Below, piece after piece: positions 21,080 through 30,726 of a stretch of DNA of 64,000 nt (its first letter is position 1; every line of letters begins with the position of its first letter). The translations under genes and the position numbers were made by a program. The notes beneath the pieces were generated by a model. The model made no database searches. It had not been told where the DNA came from and worked only from the letters and a program-made list of their open reading frames with translations. The DNA is from Chromatiales bacterium (GTDB lineage: Bacteria > Pseudomonadota > Gammaproteobacteria > Xanthomonadales > SZUA-36): the NCBI GenBank assembly GCA_024640025.1, contig JAHEFT010000002.1:1-64000 (forward strand), given 5' to 3'.

Positions 21080-21999
21080 GCGGCGCTCATCGGGTTTAGC
21101 CAGGTTTTGAAAATCACGCCATGAAGAGAGGCGAAATCCAGCTGAAGCTCGTCAACAAACTGGTGTACAACCTGGTGGTCAACGGCTTGCAGATCGATCC
21201 CCTTCAACCGGTCCTCGAGTGCGGATACCTGGTTCAGCGCCTTTTCGCTGCGGGGAAGTTTGTGAAGTGATTCCTCCAGAACCTGCACGCAATGCATGAT
21301 AGACCGTGGAAAATCGGCGTCATGGAGAATAAATTCCAGCACATCCGGTCCAAGGATACGCCTGCGGACATATTGCCTGTACATCTGGTAGGCACTAAGC
21401 GCCCTCAGGACTGCTCGCCAGATGGTGCTGTCATGCAGGTGGATTTCGTCACGCCCTGCCAACAGGATGGCTGCGGCCACGTCGACAATGCGGGAGCTCA
21501 TATCGGCGCGCTCCAGAGAACGGCCCAGGCGAATGAACCGGTAGGCCGGGCCATGGCTCATGGTGCCGTCCAGGATGCCGGTTATTTTGTGGCAGCGTCC
21601 AACAATCTCTGCTGGAACCGGAGAACTGGGCCGCTGAACCATAGAAGGCAGGTTCTTCACCGCGTACATATGCAGTTCATTGATGGTCCGCCAGGCTTCG
21701 CTCGGAACAATGTCACGGGTGGTGCGTGCGTTTTCACGCGCAAAGCTCAGCGATGCGAGCACCGATGCGTTGTGATTCTTGCTGGTCAGCAGAAATCCCA
21801 GCTCGCTTTCGGTCCCGCCAGTGCGCTGCCAGGCGTCCCCCATGCCCAGGATTTCCAGCGCGACCGACCAGTCAAGCCGCGCGTCTTCCGGCAGATCAAG
21901 CAGCAACTCGCTATACACAGCCACCAGGCGTGCGGCGTTCTCCACGCGCTCAAGGTAACGACTCATCCAGTAAACCCGTTCAGCGACGCGCGAGAGCAT
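21076..21999 (-). CDS. Alpha-E domain-containing protein (former DUF403)
   Basis: MLSRVAERVYWMSRYLERVENAARLVAVYSELLLDLP; 4-nt overlap with the following gene. Confidence 0.92.
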   Translation of the reverse strand: MLSRVAERVYWMSRYLERVENAARLVAVYSELLLDLPEDARLDWSVALEILGMGDAWQRTGGTESELGFLLTSKNHNASVLASLSFARENARTTRDIVPSEAWRTINELHMYAVKNLPSMVQRPSSPVPAEIVGRCHKITGILDGTMSHGPAYRFIRLGRSLERADMSSRIVDVAAAILLAGRDEIHLHDSTIWRAVLRALSAYQMYRQYVRRRILGPDVLEFILHDADFPRSIMHCVQVLEESLHKLPRSEKALNQVSALEDRLKGIDLQAVDHQVVHQFVDELQLDFASLHGVIFKTWLNPMSAA

Positions 22000-23456
22000 T
22001 ACCCCACCACCCAGGTATCTTTGCTGCCGCCGCCCTGGGACGAATTCACGACCAGTGATCCACGTCGCAGCGCCACCCTGGTCAATCCGCCCGGTGTTAC
22101 GTACATGCTCTCGCCCTGCAGGATAAAGGGCCGCAAATCCACGTGACGGGGCTCGAGTTCGCGGTCGATCACCGTGGGAACCGTGGAGAGGGTAATGACC
22201 GGCTGGGCCACGTAGTTACGCGGATTTTTCTGAATAATGTGTCTGAATTCCGCCCTTTCCTGCGCTGTTGATTGCGGTCCGACCAGCATTCCGTAACCAC
22301 CGGATTCATTCGCCGGCTTGACCACCAGTTCCTCCAGATGATCCAGAATCCAGGGCAGGATCTCCGGGTTTGCGCACTGGTGCGTGGGAACATTGGCAAG
22401 AATCGGCTCTTCATCCAGATAGTAACGAATCATATCCGGCACAAAAATGTAAACCACCTTGTCATCAGCCACGCCTGTACCGGGTGCATTGGCGATCGCG
22501 ACCTTACCGGCACGCCATGAACGGATCAGGCCGGGCACGCCAAGCAGTGATTCTTTTTCGAATACTTCGGGGTCGAGAAACGTCGCATTGATGCGTGAAT
22601 AGATCACATCAACACGTGTCAGACCTTCGATCGCCCGCATATAGACGCAGTCGTCATCACCCACTACCAGGTCGCGGCCCTCGACCAGCTCGGCGCCCAT
22701 GCGCCGCGCCAGGTAGGAGTGTTCGAAATATGCCGAGTTGTAAATGCCGGGTGTCAGTACAACCACTTCCGGATCATCCCCGGGCCGTGGCGACAGTGAA
22801 ACCAGCATGTTAAACAGTTCGGCGGGATAGTCATCCACCGGCATGATGCTCTGGCGGGCGAACAATTCCGGGAAGACCTGCTTGGTTATCGACCTGTTTT
22901 CCAGCATATATGACACACCGGAAGGCACACGCAGATTGTCTTCCAGTACGTAAATGGTTCCGTCCTTATCGCGTACCAGGTCACTGCCGCAAATATTTGC
23001 CCATACTCTGTGAGTGGGCGTTGCTCCCACGCAGGCGGGCAGGAAATTCTTTGAACTTTCAAGGATTTCGCGCGGAAACCTCCCGTCCTTTACAATTTTC
23101 TGATCATGGTAAACATCATCGATGAAGAGGTTCAGCGCTCTTAATCGCTGCTTGAGACCCGCCTCTGTTGTCTCCCACTCTGAACGGCCAAGCGTACGCG
23201 GTACGATATCGAAAGGCCAGGCACGATCGATGTTCTGGCCCTCCGAGTAAACCGTGAATGTAATGCCGGTTTCAACGATGGCCTGTTCTGCGGCCAATTG
23301 CCGGTCACGCAGCTCTTTGGGGCTGAGGGCGCCCAGTTGGGCGGCAAGCTCACACGCCGCCGGCCTGGGACGGCCTGAACCATCCATCATGTCGTCGTAG
23401 GCCTGGCCCGGGTCGTAACTGGACCAGTCAATGGTGATGTTTTTAGTTTTGCTCAA
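21999..23456 (-). CDS. Circularly permuted ATP-grasp protein (former DUF404/DUF407)
   Basis: DYPAELFNMLVSLSPRP, VVLTPGIYNSAYFEHSYLARRMGAELVEGRDLVV, VVKPANESGGYGMLVGP. Confidence 0.93.
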   Translation of the reverse strand: MSKTKNITIDWSSYDPGQAYDDMMDGSGRPRPAACELAAQLGALSPKELRDRQLAAEQAIVETGITFTVYSEGQNIDRAWPFDIVPRTLGRSEWETTEAGLKQRLRALNLFIDDVYHDQKIVKDGRFPREILESSKNFLPACVGATPTHRVWANICGSDLVRDKDGTIYVLEDNLRVPSGVSYMLENRSITKQVFPELFARQSIMPVDDYPAELFNMLVSLSPRPGDDPEVVVLTPGIYNSAYFEHSYLARRMGAELVEGRDLVVGDDDCVYMRAIEGLTRVDVIYSRINATFLDPEVFEKESLLGVPGLIRSWRAGKVAIANAPGTGVADDKVVYIFVPDMIRYYLDEEPILANVPTHQCANPEILPWILDHLEELVVKPANESGGYGMLVGPQSTAQERAEFRHIIQKNPRNYVAQPVITLSTVPTVIDRELEPRHVDLRPFILQGESMYVTPGGLTRVALRRGSLVVNSSQGGGSKDTWVVG

Positions 23457-23527
23457 TGGTTTGATATATGCCTGGTGCCATCTCCTGCATTAGTATAAAG
23501 CAAGCGGTTTCTTGAGCGTGCCATAAC

Positions 23528-23674
23528 TTAACTGTGCCCACGCCGGTTACGATGGTGCTGTCTGTGGCGAACTATGTGACGCTGCTTTGGAGTCACCCAT
23601 GGCATACCGATTACATAGACCATGGCGCCCAGGGCTATTGCCATAATAGTGAGTACAAGAATGTGCCCGTTCAT
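23528..23674 (-). CDS. 48-aa single-TM small protein with basic C-terminus
   Basis: Reverse strand: MNGHILVLTIMAIALGAMVYVIGMPWVTPKQRHIVRHRQHHRNRRGHS*. AAGGAGGT Shine-Dalgarno ends 6 nt before ATG; not in ORF track (below length cutoff). Confidence 0.75.
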   Translation of the reverse strand: MNGHILVLTIMAIALGAMVYVIGMPWVTPKQRHIVRHRQHHRNRRGHS

Positions 23675-23752
23675 TTTGAAACCTCCTTGTTGGTTTTGGC
23701 TTCATCCTGATTAAAGCACGTGGCTTTAGAGTAAACATACTAATCAAAGGGC

Positions 23753-23790
23753 AAAAAAAAACGGAACCGAGGTTCCGTTTACTTTTTGGG
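23753..23790. terminator. Likely bidirectional intrinsic terminator
   Basis: AAAAAAAAACGGAACCGAGGTTCCGTTTACTTTTT: hairpin AAACGGAAC-CGAG-GTTCCGTTT flanked by A- and T-tracts. Confidence 0.8.
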
Positions 23791-23974
23791 CGAAAAACAA
23801 CCGCCCCCCTTTTCTATTTGTTCTAGATTCTAACCCCGCTGGGTTCTGTTTCTCGATTCTAAGCGGGCTGAATCACGGTTGTGAATCGGGAGAATCCCTA
23901 AATCATAAAATAAACCTGTAGGGGTATTCCCTATTTCGAGTATTAATCACATAAATCCAATGTGTTACGGTAAT

Positions 23975-26746
23975 TCAGGCGTTCACTGAAACCAGGCGCG
24001 ACCTGACGGCCAGCCGGACCAGGCCGGGTAAATCATGGATTTCCAGCCGTTCCATCAGGTTCGCCCGGTGGGCTTCGACCGTCTTGATGCTAACCCCCAG
24101 GAGTTCCGCAATATCGCGCGTGGATTGGCCTTCGGCGAGCAACTGAAGTACTTCTTTCTGCCTTGGTGTCAGTACCGCCAGTTCAGCTGCGCTTCCCAGC
24201 TGCTCTTCCAGGGCATGTTCCCGCATCCCGCTGAGCCGCAATAACTCGCTGTTGCGCCGCTTGATCCTTGCCTGGCGTGCAAAATGTACAACCAGGGCAA
24301 GGAAAATCGCCGAAATCACAAGCAGCAGACGGAACCACCAGGTCATCCAGAAAGGCGGCACGACTTGCAGCGGCAAAACTCCGGTTTCACCCCAATTTCC
24401 ATTGGCATCGCGGCCTCGCGCCTGGAACCGATACTGGCCCGGCGCGAGCCCATGGAAAAGAATCTGGCGCTGCAAGCCCAGCCCGATCCAGGGATCAGAG
24501 TCTTGCAGCCGGTAAGCAAACTCGTTGGCTGACTCGGCGAAATCCAGGACTGCCAACTCTACGGAAATGACATGCTCGAACGGCAGCTGCAGGCGGCCCT
24601 CTCCCCAGTCAGCCTTCTGCCAGGAACGGCCTGGCTCCGACTGCTTTACCGACGTGATCCGGACATTAGGCGCCTGCCTTTCTGTCAGTAGCGATCCTTT
24701 GGGAATGACGAGCAGTCCGCCGGTCGAGCCAAAATAGACGTAACGGTCATCGGCGCTGGCGGCGTTGGTGTTGAAATGACTGACCGGCAGCCCCGACGCC
24801 GTCACATAACTGATCACGCTGCCGGTCGATGGGTTCAGGCGGCTCAGGCCATACCGGGTGCTCAGCCACAGTGACTCGTCCAGATCTTCCTGGATCGCCA
24901 TAATTCCATCATTCAAAAGGCCGTCTTCAGAACTCCAGTGCCTGAACCCTTCTACGCGTCCCGTTTGGTCCTGGAGGGCCAGGCTCAGGCCTCCACCGTC
25001 GCTCCCGACCCAGACCCGGCCGCGGCGGTCGCGAAACAGCGCAGTCACATTGGGGTGCCACAAACCGTCGTCGCTGTCGGACAAACCCGAAAAACGTTCA
25101 CAGGACCAGCCATCGATGCGGCAGCGGTTCAGTCCATTCGAGCGGGTACCCACCCAGAGATACCCTCCCGGCTCATCCAGCAGGGCTGTAATAAAATTAC
25201 CACTGAGCGATTCGGGCTTACCTGTTTCCTGACGAAATGCTGTGAATGACTGGGTCCGCGTGTCAAAGAAGTACAATCCGCTGCCGTCCATTCCGACCCA
25301 TAACCCGGCATCACCGGCCCGCAGCAGGGAAACGACACTGCCCTCTCCTAATCCAGCCATAATGTCCGGATCTTGCTCGAATAACGCGACCTGAATTCCA
25401 TCGTCGGTAAACTCATACAGGCCTTGTGTGGTAGCGGCATAGAGCCGGCCGTCAGCCGGGCCTGCCAGGCTCATCACGCCGGAATCACGCATCTGGTGGC
25501 GCCTCAACGGCTCGGCCAGCACCTTGCGGCTGACGATATCCAACCGTTGTGGACCGCCGCCATAACTGCCCAGCCAGGGCTGGCCGGGGTCATCCGTTGC
25601 CATCACGGCGGAGATGACATTGTTGGTCATACCGGCAGCGTTGCTCATGTTGATCAGTTCAAAATCATTTTCCTGCAAGGGGGTGCGATAGACGCCGCCT
25701 CCCCACGTTCCGATAAACGCCTGATAGGGACCAATGGCCAGACTCATCAAGGCACCGGGCGGCAAGGTGCCAGGTGTATTCGGCAGTCCCGGATCCGCCC
25801 GGCGCCATTCTCCCGTGTCACGGGCGAAGATCAATAGCCCACGCCGCATCGTTGTCAGCCAGAGCTGGCTGGGACCCACCGGTTGCACCGCAGTGATGAC
25901 CGGCGGGTAGCCATCTTCCTCGCCCAGGTCGACATGGTCGGCCTGCCCTGCCTCCGGGTCCAGCCGGACCAGGCCTTCCCTGGTGCCAGCCCACAGTATT
26001 CCCCGTTCGTCTTCGTGCAGGGCAAGAACGTCATTTCTTTTAGGCGGACCGCCGCTAAGGGTGGCCAGGTCGTAGCGGGTGAAGTCTCGCGTATCCGGGT
26101 TCCAGAGATTGACACCGCCACCCAGGGTGCCTATCCAGAGACGCCCTGACACACCAGCAAATAAAGCGCTTGCATGGTCGTTTGCGAGTGACCGGGGGGC
26201 CCCGGGATCATGCCTGAAGTGTTCAAATTGGCCATTCGCAGGATCCAGCCGGCTGAGGCCTCTCGGAGTGGCCACCCAGATCGCGCCGGCTGGGCCCTCG
26301 ACAATACCGTTGACGCTGTCGTCGATGAGGGATTCGGGGTCATCGGAGTCATGCCGGTAATTTTTGAACAGGCCAGTCGCGGGATCGTAACGGTCAAGGC
26401 CGCCCGTATTGGTCCCCACCCAGATGGCCCCGTCGCCAGCCTCAAACAGGCAACGGATATCGATATCGCTAATCGAACCAGGATTACTGCGCTGGGGCAG
26501 AAAGGTCTGCGCCTGGTACCCGTCATAGCGGAACAGGCCCTCGTGGGAACCCACCCAGAGAAATCCCTTGCTGTCCAGCAAGACTGCAGGCACGACCCTG
26601 GCCTCGAGACCGTTCGCGATGCCAACAGGTGTAAATAGGCGGGCGTGCACAACTGCCCCCCCGAGCAGCATAAGGAAAGCAACAGACAGACAAACCAACC
26701 TACGGACAAACAAAGCGTCCAGACTTCTCTCAGCCCACAAATACAT
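23975..26746 (-). CDS. Membrane-anchored regulator: Reg_prop beta-propeller, Y_Y_Y, TM, LuxR-type HTH
   Basis: Repeated GxxWVGTxxGGLxRYDP units; TM WWFRLLLVISAIFLALVVHFARQ; C-terminal VLTPRQKEVLQLLAEGQSTRDIAELLGVSIKTVEAHRANLMERL. Start MYLWAERS at 26746 preferred over the ORF-track Met at 26845. Confidence 0.88.
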   Translation of the reverse strand: MYLWAERSLDALFVRRLVCLSVAFLMLLGGAVVHARLFTPVGIANGLEARVVPAVLLDSKGFLWVGSHEGLFRYDGYQAQTFLPQRSNPGSISDIDIRCLFEAGDGAIWVGTNTGGLDRYDPATGLFKNYRHDSDDPESLIDDSVNGIVEGPAGAIWVATPRGLSRLDPANGQFEHFRHDPGAPRSLANDHASALFAGVSGRLWIGTLGGGVNLWNPDTRDFTRYDLATLSGGPPKRNDVLALHEDERGILWAGTREGLVRLDPEAGQADHVDLGEEDGYPPVITAVQPVGPSQLWLTTMRRGLLIFARDTGEWRRADPGLPNTPGTLPPGALMSLAIGPYQAFIGTWGGGVYRTPLQENDFELINMSNAAGMTNNVISAVMATDDPGQPWLGSYGGGPQRLDIVSRKVLAEPLRRHQMRDSGVMSLAGPADGRLYAATTQGLYEFTDDGIQVALFEQDPDIMAGLGEGSVVSLLRAGDAGLWVGMDGSGLYFFDTRTQSFTAFRQETGKPESLSGNFITALLDEPGGYLWVGTRSNGLNRCRIDGWSCERFSGLSDSDDGLWHPNVTALFRDRRGRVWVGSDGGGLSLALQDQTGRVEGFRHWSSEDGLLNDGIMAIQEDLDESLWLSTRYGLSRLNPSTGSVISYVTASGLPVSHFNTNAASADDRYVYFGSTGGLLVIPKGSLLTERQAPNVRITSVKQSEPGRSWQKADWGEGRLQLPFEHVISVELAVLDFAESANEFAYRLQDSDPWIGLGLQRQILFHGLAPGQYRFQARGRDANGNWGETGVLPLQVVPPFWMTWWFRLLLVISAIFLALVVHFARQARIKRRNSELLRLSGMREHALEEQLGSAAELAVLTPRQKEVLQLLAEGQSTRDIAELLGVSIKTVEAHRANLMERLEIHDLPGLVRLAVRSRLVSVNA

Positions 26747-26849
26747 GATTGACAGAATATCCCATTTAGCTAATGGGCAACAGAAGTCACAGCAGGTTGC
26801 GCGACGGAAGGAACGCGGGGGGACGGGAAGTACAGGAAGCGCCAAAAAT

Positions 26850-26883
26850 AAAAAAGGGCGGAGGTAAGGGGGGACCTCCGCCC
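26850..26883 (-). terminator. Intrinsic terminator downstream of the EF-P-like gene
   Basis: Reverse strand GGGCGGAGGT...ACCTCCGCCC stem followed by TTTTTTATTTTT. Confidence 0.85.
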
Positions 26884-26991
26884 CGGGGTTGATTCACAGG
26901 AAAAGGGGGAACCTGAGAATCATTAATCACTCTATGGCCAAAAGGCCTGAAAGTCAATATTTAAAGGGGGTCCAGGATTTTTTCGCGTGCC

Positions 26992-27558
26992 TCAGGCGCG
27001 CGACATGTACTCGCCCGTTTCGGTATTGACCCTGATGACTTCGCCCTGCACCAGGTATTCAGGGATCTGGACTTCGAGACCGCCGGCCAGGGACGCCCGC
27101 TTGTTGCGCTTGGTGGCGGTCCCGCCTTTCAATGCCGGCGCGGTTTCGACAATTTCCAGGTCGACCGAGGCCGGTAGCTGAATGCCTGCGGCTGTTCCGT
27201 CAATGAGCGTGACAAAAATCCCCCGCAGCCCCTCGCTCAGGTACTCCAGCTGCCCTTCCAGGTCTGATTCATTGAACGAATACTGGCTGAAATCTTCATC
27301 ATCCATGAAGACATGCAGGTCGCCGTCAAAATAGGAATAACTGGCCTGGCGACGCACGAAATCGACATCTCCGAAAAGGTCTTCACCTTTAAAGGTCTCA
27401 TCCAGATTCTGCCGGGTTTGCACATCCTGCAGTTTCATCCGGTAAAGCGTGTTGCTGCCGCGGGACGAAGGTGTCCTGATTTCGATCCTGCGCACGGCGC
27501 AGACGCGCTCCCCATGGCGGACTATTTCACCTCTTTTTACTTCGCTGGCCCTGGGCAT
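26992..27558 (-). CDS. yeiP: Elongation factor P-like protein (EfpL/YeiP)
   Basis: MPRASEVKRGEIVRHGERVCAVRRIEIRTPSSRGSNTLYRMKLQDVQTRQ...YLVQGEVIRVNTETGEYMSRA; ORF-track extension to 27948 overlaps the next gene. Confidence 0.93.
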   Translation of the reverse strand: MPRASEVKRGEIVRHGERVCAVRRIEIRTPSSRGSNTLYRMKLQDVQTRQNLDETFKGEDLFGDVDFVRRQASYSYFDGDLHVFMDDEDFSQYSFNESDLEGQLEYLSEGLRGIFVTLIDGTAAGIQLPASVDLEIVETAPALKGGTATKRNKRASLAGGLEVQIPEYLVQGEVIRVNTETGEYMSRA

Positions 27559-27577
27559 GGATGTGATCCTCTGAAAA

Positions 27578-28114
27578 TTACAACGCCGGTGCAGACACAG
27601 GCTGCGATGCCCCGGCGCTATCCAGGAAGCCGATTGAACGGATCTCCAGCGCAAAAGCTCCCGGGGTCTTGTCCGCCAGCATGAAACCCGCCTGCCGGAT
27701 ATTGGCGGGCGCGACCGGGCCGGCCCCAGGCACGCGACGGCCGCGAAACACGGGAATGAACTGATCATAGGATAGTTCAATCGTCTGCCACTCTCCGCTG
27801 GTTGGGAATTCCGCACGCCAGGCGACACCGTCGAATCTATCATCCTGACGCAGGCGGAACTGGTAGGTCCGGCCGTCCCCGCGTAACTCCATGCGTACCG
27901 CAGTCGTTTTAGACAGATCCTGATCGACTTGCCGGCGGACCGAGGCAAAACCGCCGCTATTTTCCAGCGAAAGTTGCCCTTCGAAGCGCAGGCTGCCTCC
28001 CGATTCCGACATGCGCCCGGAAGAAACCCCGCCCATCACACCGTCATTGACAGACTGCCAGGGGCCGGGGTTCATTTCCAGGTAGATGGTCATCGCAAGC
28101 ATGCCAAGAATCAT
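27578..28114 (-). CDS. CIA30 family protein
   Basis: WQSVNDGVMGGVSSGRM...LRFEGQLSLENSGGFASVRRQ. Confidence 0.85.
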   Translation of the reverse strand: MILGMLAMTIYLEMNPGPWQSVNDGVMGGVSSGRMSESGGSLRFEGQLSLENSGGFASVRRQVDQDLSKTTAVRMELRGDGRTYQFRLRQDDRFDGVAWRAEFPTSGEWQTIELSYDQFIPVFRGRRVPGAGPVAPANIRQAGFMLADKTPGAFALEIRSIGFLDSAGASQPVSAPAL

Positions 28115-28128
28115 AAACTATTACCGGG

Positions 28129-28557
28129 TCAGGCGATTTCGACCAGGCTGATTTCGAAATTCAGAGTCTTTCCGGCCAGGGGGTGGTTAGCGTCAACCGT
28201 TATGGAATCCTCACTCACCGAAACCACGGTTAACTGGATCGGTTGTTGATCCTGGTTTTGCGCCTGTAGCATCATCCCCTCCACCGGTTCAAGATCACTC
28301 GGCAAAGCGCTGATGGGAACATCTTGCACCGCCTGTTCATTGCGCGGCCCGTAGGCGTCTTCCGGCGCAATGGAAACGGTCTTGCTTTCGCCAACGGCCA
28401 TACCCGTGACCGCCTGGTCGAAGCCTGGAATTACCTGGCCTGATCCGAGTTCAAACTCCAGCGGCTCTCTGCCCTCAGAGCTATCGAACCGGTTACCGTC
28501 CTCCAGTGTTCCCGTGTAATGAATTTTTACTTTGTCGCCTGTACTTGCCTGGCTCAT
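28129..28557 (-). CDS. FKBP-type peptidyl-prolyl isomerase, SlyD/FkpB-like
   Basis: [47 protein letters not shown]...[19 protein letters not shown]. Confidence 0.9.
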   Translation of the reverse strand: MSQASTGDKVKIHYTGTLEDGNRFDSSEGREPLEFELGSGQVIPGFDQAVTGMAVGESKTVSIAPEDAYGPRNEQAVQDVPISALPSDLEPVEGMMLQAQNQDQQPIQLTVVSVSEDSITVDANHPLAGKTLNFEISLVEIA

Positions 28558-28770
28558 CTGTTTCTCCTGAATAGCTAAAAAAATCGCCCTGGCTTGTAAA
28601 ATTTCTGTATGCAGGACGAACTTTTTAAACATGGGCTCTTGATTTCCCGATTCAAGTGTCCGTCACACTGCTTTTTTCCGGCCCAACCGCCGCAACTCGT
28701 GATACGCTTTCCTGGTGCCGGAAACAGCGCGCACTGACCCGCCAGACAACACTCAACAGCGGACCTTCTT

Positions 28771-29988
28771 ATGAACATCGTAATTCTTTCACCCGGCTAT
28801 CCCGCGGAAATGGCGGAGTTCACCCGCGGGCTTGCCCGCACCGGGGCCAGCGTGATTGGAGTTGGCGAGCATCCCGCAGACACCTTGCCGGGCAATGCCC
28901 GCAATAATCTCGCCCATTACGTCCAGGTGCGCTCACTGGTTGACGAGGACGGCGTGTACCAGCAGCTGTCGCATCTTGCCAGGCATGTCGCGATCGATCG
29001 CCTCGAATGCCTGTGGGAACCGTTCATGCTGATGGCAGCGAACTTGCGTGAGAGACTGGAGCTGCCGGGCATGAATGTGGCGGCTACCGAGCCCTTTCGC
29101 GACAAGGAGAAGATGAAGCAGGTCCTTGATGCTGCCGGCCTGCGCACACCACGCCACCGCCAGGCCGGCGACTCCGAAGGCATTCGCGCGGCAGCCAGGG
29201 CCATCGGTTTTCCGCTGGTCATTAAGCCGCTCGCCGGCGCGGGCTCCGCCGATACGCACCGGGTGGATGACACGGCCGCGCTCGAACGCGTCATCGCCCA
29301 GGTGTCGCATGTACAGAACCTGAGCGTGGAAGAATACATTGAAGGGGAGGAATACACCTTCGATACGGTATGTGCCGATGGCAATGTGGTTTACGAAAAC
29401 ATCGCCTGGTATCGGCCCAAGCCGATGATCGGGCGTGCCGAGGAATGGATCAGTATGCAGACCGTCAACCTGCGCCGGGTTGACGATCCGCGACTGCAGT
29501 CGGGACGAAAGCTTGGCCACGCGGTACTCAAGGCCCTCGGGTTTCGCACCGGATTCACGCACATGGAATGGTTTCTGAAGCCGGACGGCGAGGCCGTATT
29601 CGGCGAAATCGGCGCCCGCCCTCCAGGGGGGCGCTCGGTGGACCTGATGAATTACAGCAACGACTTCGACATTTACACCGGTTGGGCCGAAGCGGTCACC
29701 GGCCGCAGTTTCTCGCAAATTGCGCAGCGCGCATACCATGCGGCCGCCATTTTCAAACGCGCCATTGGTCAGGGCCATATTCGCCACATCGAGGGGCTTG
29801 AAGTGCTGCGGCGTCGCTTCGGCGACGCGTTGGTGCATGTCGACCTGCTGCCGCACGGGGCGCCACGGCGTAACTGGAAACAAACCCTGATTTCGGACGG
29901 CTATCTCATCGTGCGCCATCCCGACCTGGCGACAACGCTGGAGATGGCGGATCTGGTCGGCACCGATTTGAAGATTTACGCGGAATAA
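28771..29988 (+). CDS. ATP-grasp superfamily protein
   Basis: IGFPLVIKPLAGAGSADTHRV, LSVEEYIEGEEYTFDTV, FGEIGARPPGGRSVDLM. Confidence 0.82.
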   Translation: MNIVILSPGYPAEMAEFTRGLARTGASVIGVGEHPADTLPGNARNNLAHYVQVRSLVDEDGVYQQLSHLARHVAIDRLECLWEPFMLMAANLRERLELPGMNVAATEPFRDKEKMKQVLDAAGLRTPRHRQAGDSEGIRAAARAIGFPLVIKPLAGAGSADTHRVDDTAALERVIAQVSHVQNLSVEEYIEGEEYTFDTVCADGNVVYENIAWYRPKPMIGRAEEWISMQTVNLRRVDDPRLQSGRKLGHAVLKALGFRTGFTHMEWFLKPDGEAVFGEIGARPPGGRSVDLMNYSNDFDIYTGWAEAVTGRSFSQIAQRAYHAAAIFKRAIGQGHIRHIEGLEVLRRRFGDALVHVDLLPHGAPRRNWKQTLISDGYLIVRHPDLATTLEMADLVGTDLKIYAE

Positions 29989-30112
29989 GCCGCAAACCAA
30001 CCCTCACTCCAAAGAAGAGTTTTACCCAGACACAAAATATTATGATTCTGGTCATTTACCTGGTGGAGCCTGTACCGGAGTATTGGCCGGACATACTGTA
30101 GCCGGAGGCACC

Positions 30113-30622
30113 ATGTCAGCCAGAGTCGATATCTCCAAACTCACACTTATGGACGCCCTTGATCTCGCCAGTCTAATCGAGGTCGAGGCATTCCAGCGGT
30201 ACACGCACTTCGCCGAAGCCATCGGACGCCGCCTTTCCAATGACGCCGGGGGATTCTTCGCATCGATGGCCGTCAATGAGAAAAAGCACGGTGATCAGCT
30301 CGCCGAGCGCCGCCGCGAACTGTTTGGCAACAAGCCTGCAAAAATCAGGCTTGAAGATATCTACGATGTAGAGGCCCCCGACGTTGGCGCACCCAGCTGG
30401 AACATGTCCGAGCTCAAGGCGTGCCAGGTGGCTCTGGCTGCCGAGCAAAAAGCCTACGCGTTCTATGACGCGGCCCTTCCCGGCGTAAAACAGGCGGACG
30501 TCAAGGCGCTGTTCGAGGAGTTGCGCGAAGAAGAGGCCGAACACATTCAAATGGTCGAGGCGATCATCGCGAAGTTGCCGCCGTCGGCTGCGATCGACCT
30601 TGAAGACGAGGATGCCGAATAA
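30113..30622 (+). CDS. Ferritin-like/rubrerythrin-like diiron protein
   Basis: IEVEAFQRYTHFAEAI, MAVNEKKHGDQL, AAEQKAYAFYDAAL, LREEEAEHIQMV. Confidence 0.85.
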   Translation: MSARVDISKLTLMDALDLASLIEVEAFQRYTHFAEAIGRRLSNDAGGFFASMAVNEKKHGDQLAERRRELFGNKPAKIRLEDIYDVEAPDVGAPSWNMSELKACQVALAAEQKAYAFYDAALPGVKQADVKALFEELREEEAEHIQMVEAIIAKLPPSAAIDLEDEDAE

Positions 30623-30726
30623 CGCCCTTTGAAATCACGGGAAGCGCCCCGAATAGTACCCACAGAGGACCTGGCGTCCTATTTTCGATCACATATTACT
30701 CTGACCCCATGCTGGGACTGGCAGGC

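Noticed and set aside
23820-23970. GATTCTAA/GAATC-rich imperfect repeats near the terminator
   Set aside because: Short and irregular; no spacer-repeat periodicity, not CRISPR-like
26747-26845. N-terminal extension of the propeller/LuxR ORF
   Set aside because: Would start at the terminator of the upstream gene; MYLWAERS at 26746 gives a sensible signal anchor
26992-27948. N-terminal extension of the EF-P-like ORF
   Set aside because: First 130 residues are out-of-frame reading of the CIA30 gene; true start is MPRASEVKRG at 27558
28933-30000. 355-aa minus-strand ORF
   Set aside because: Antisense to the ATP-grasp gene with clear motifs
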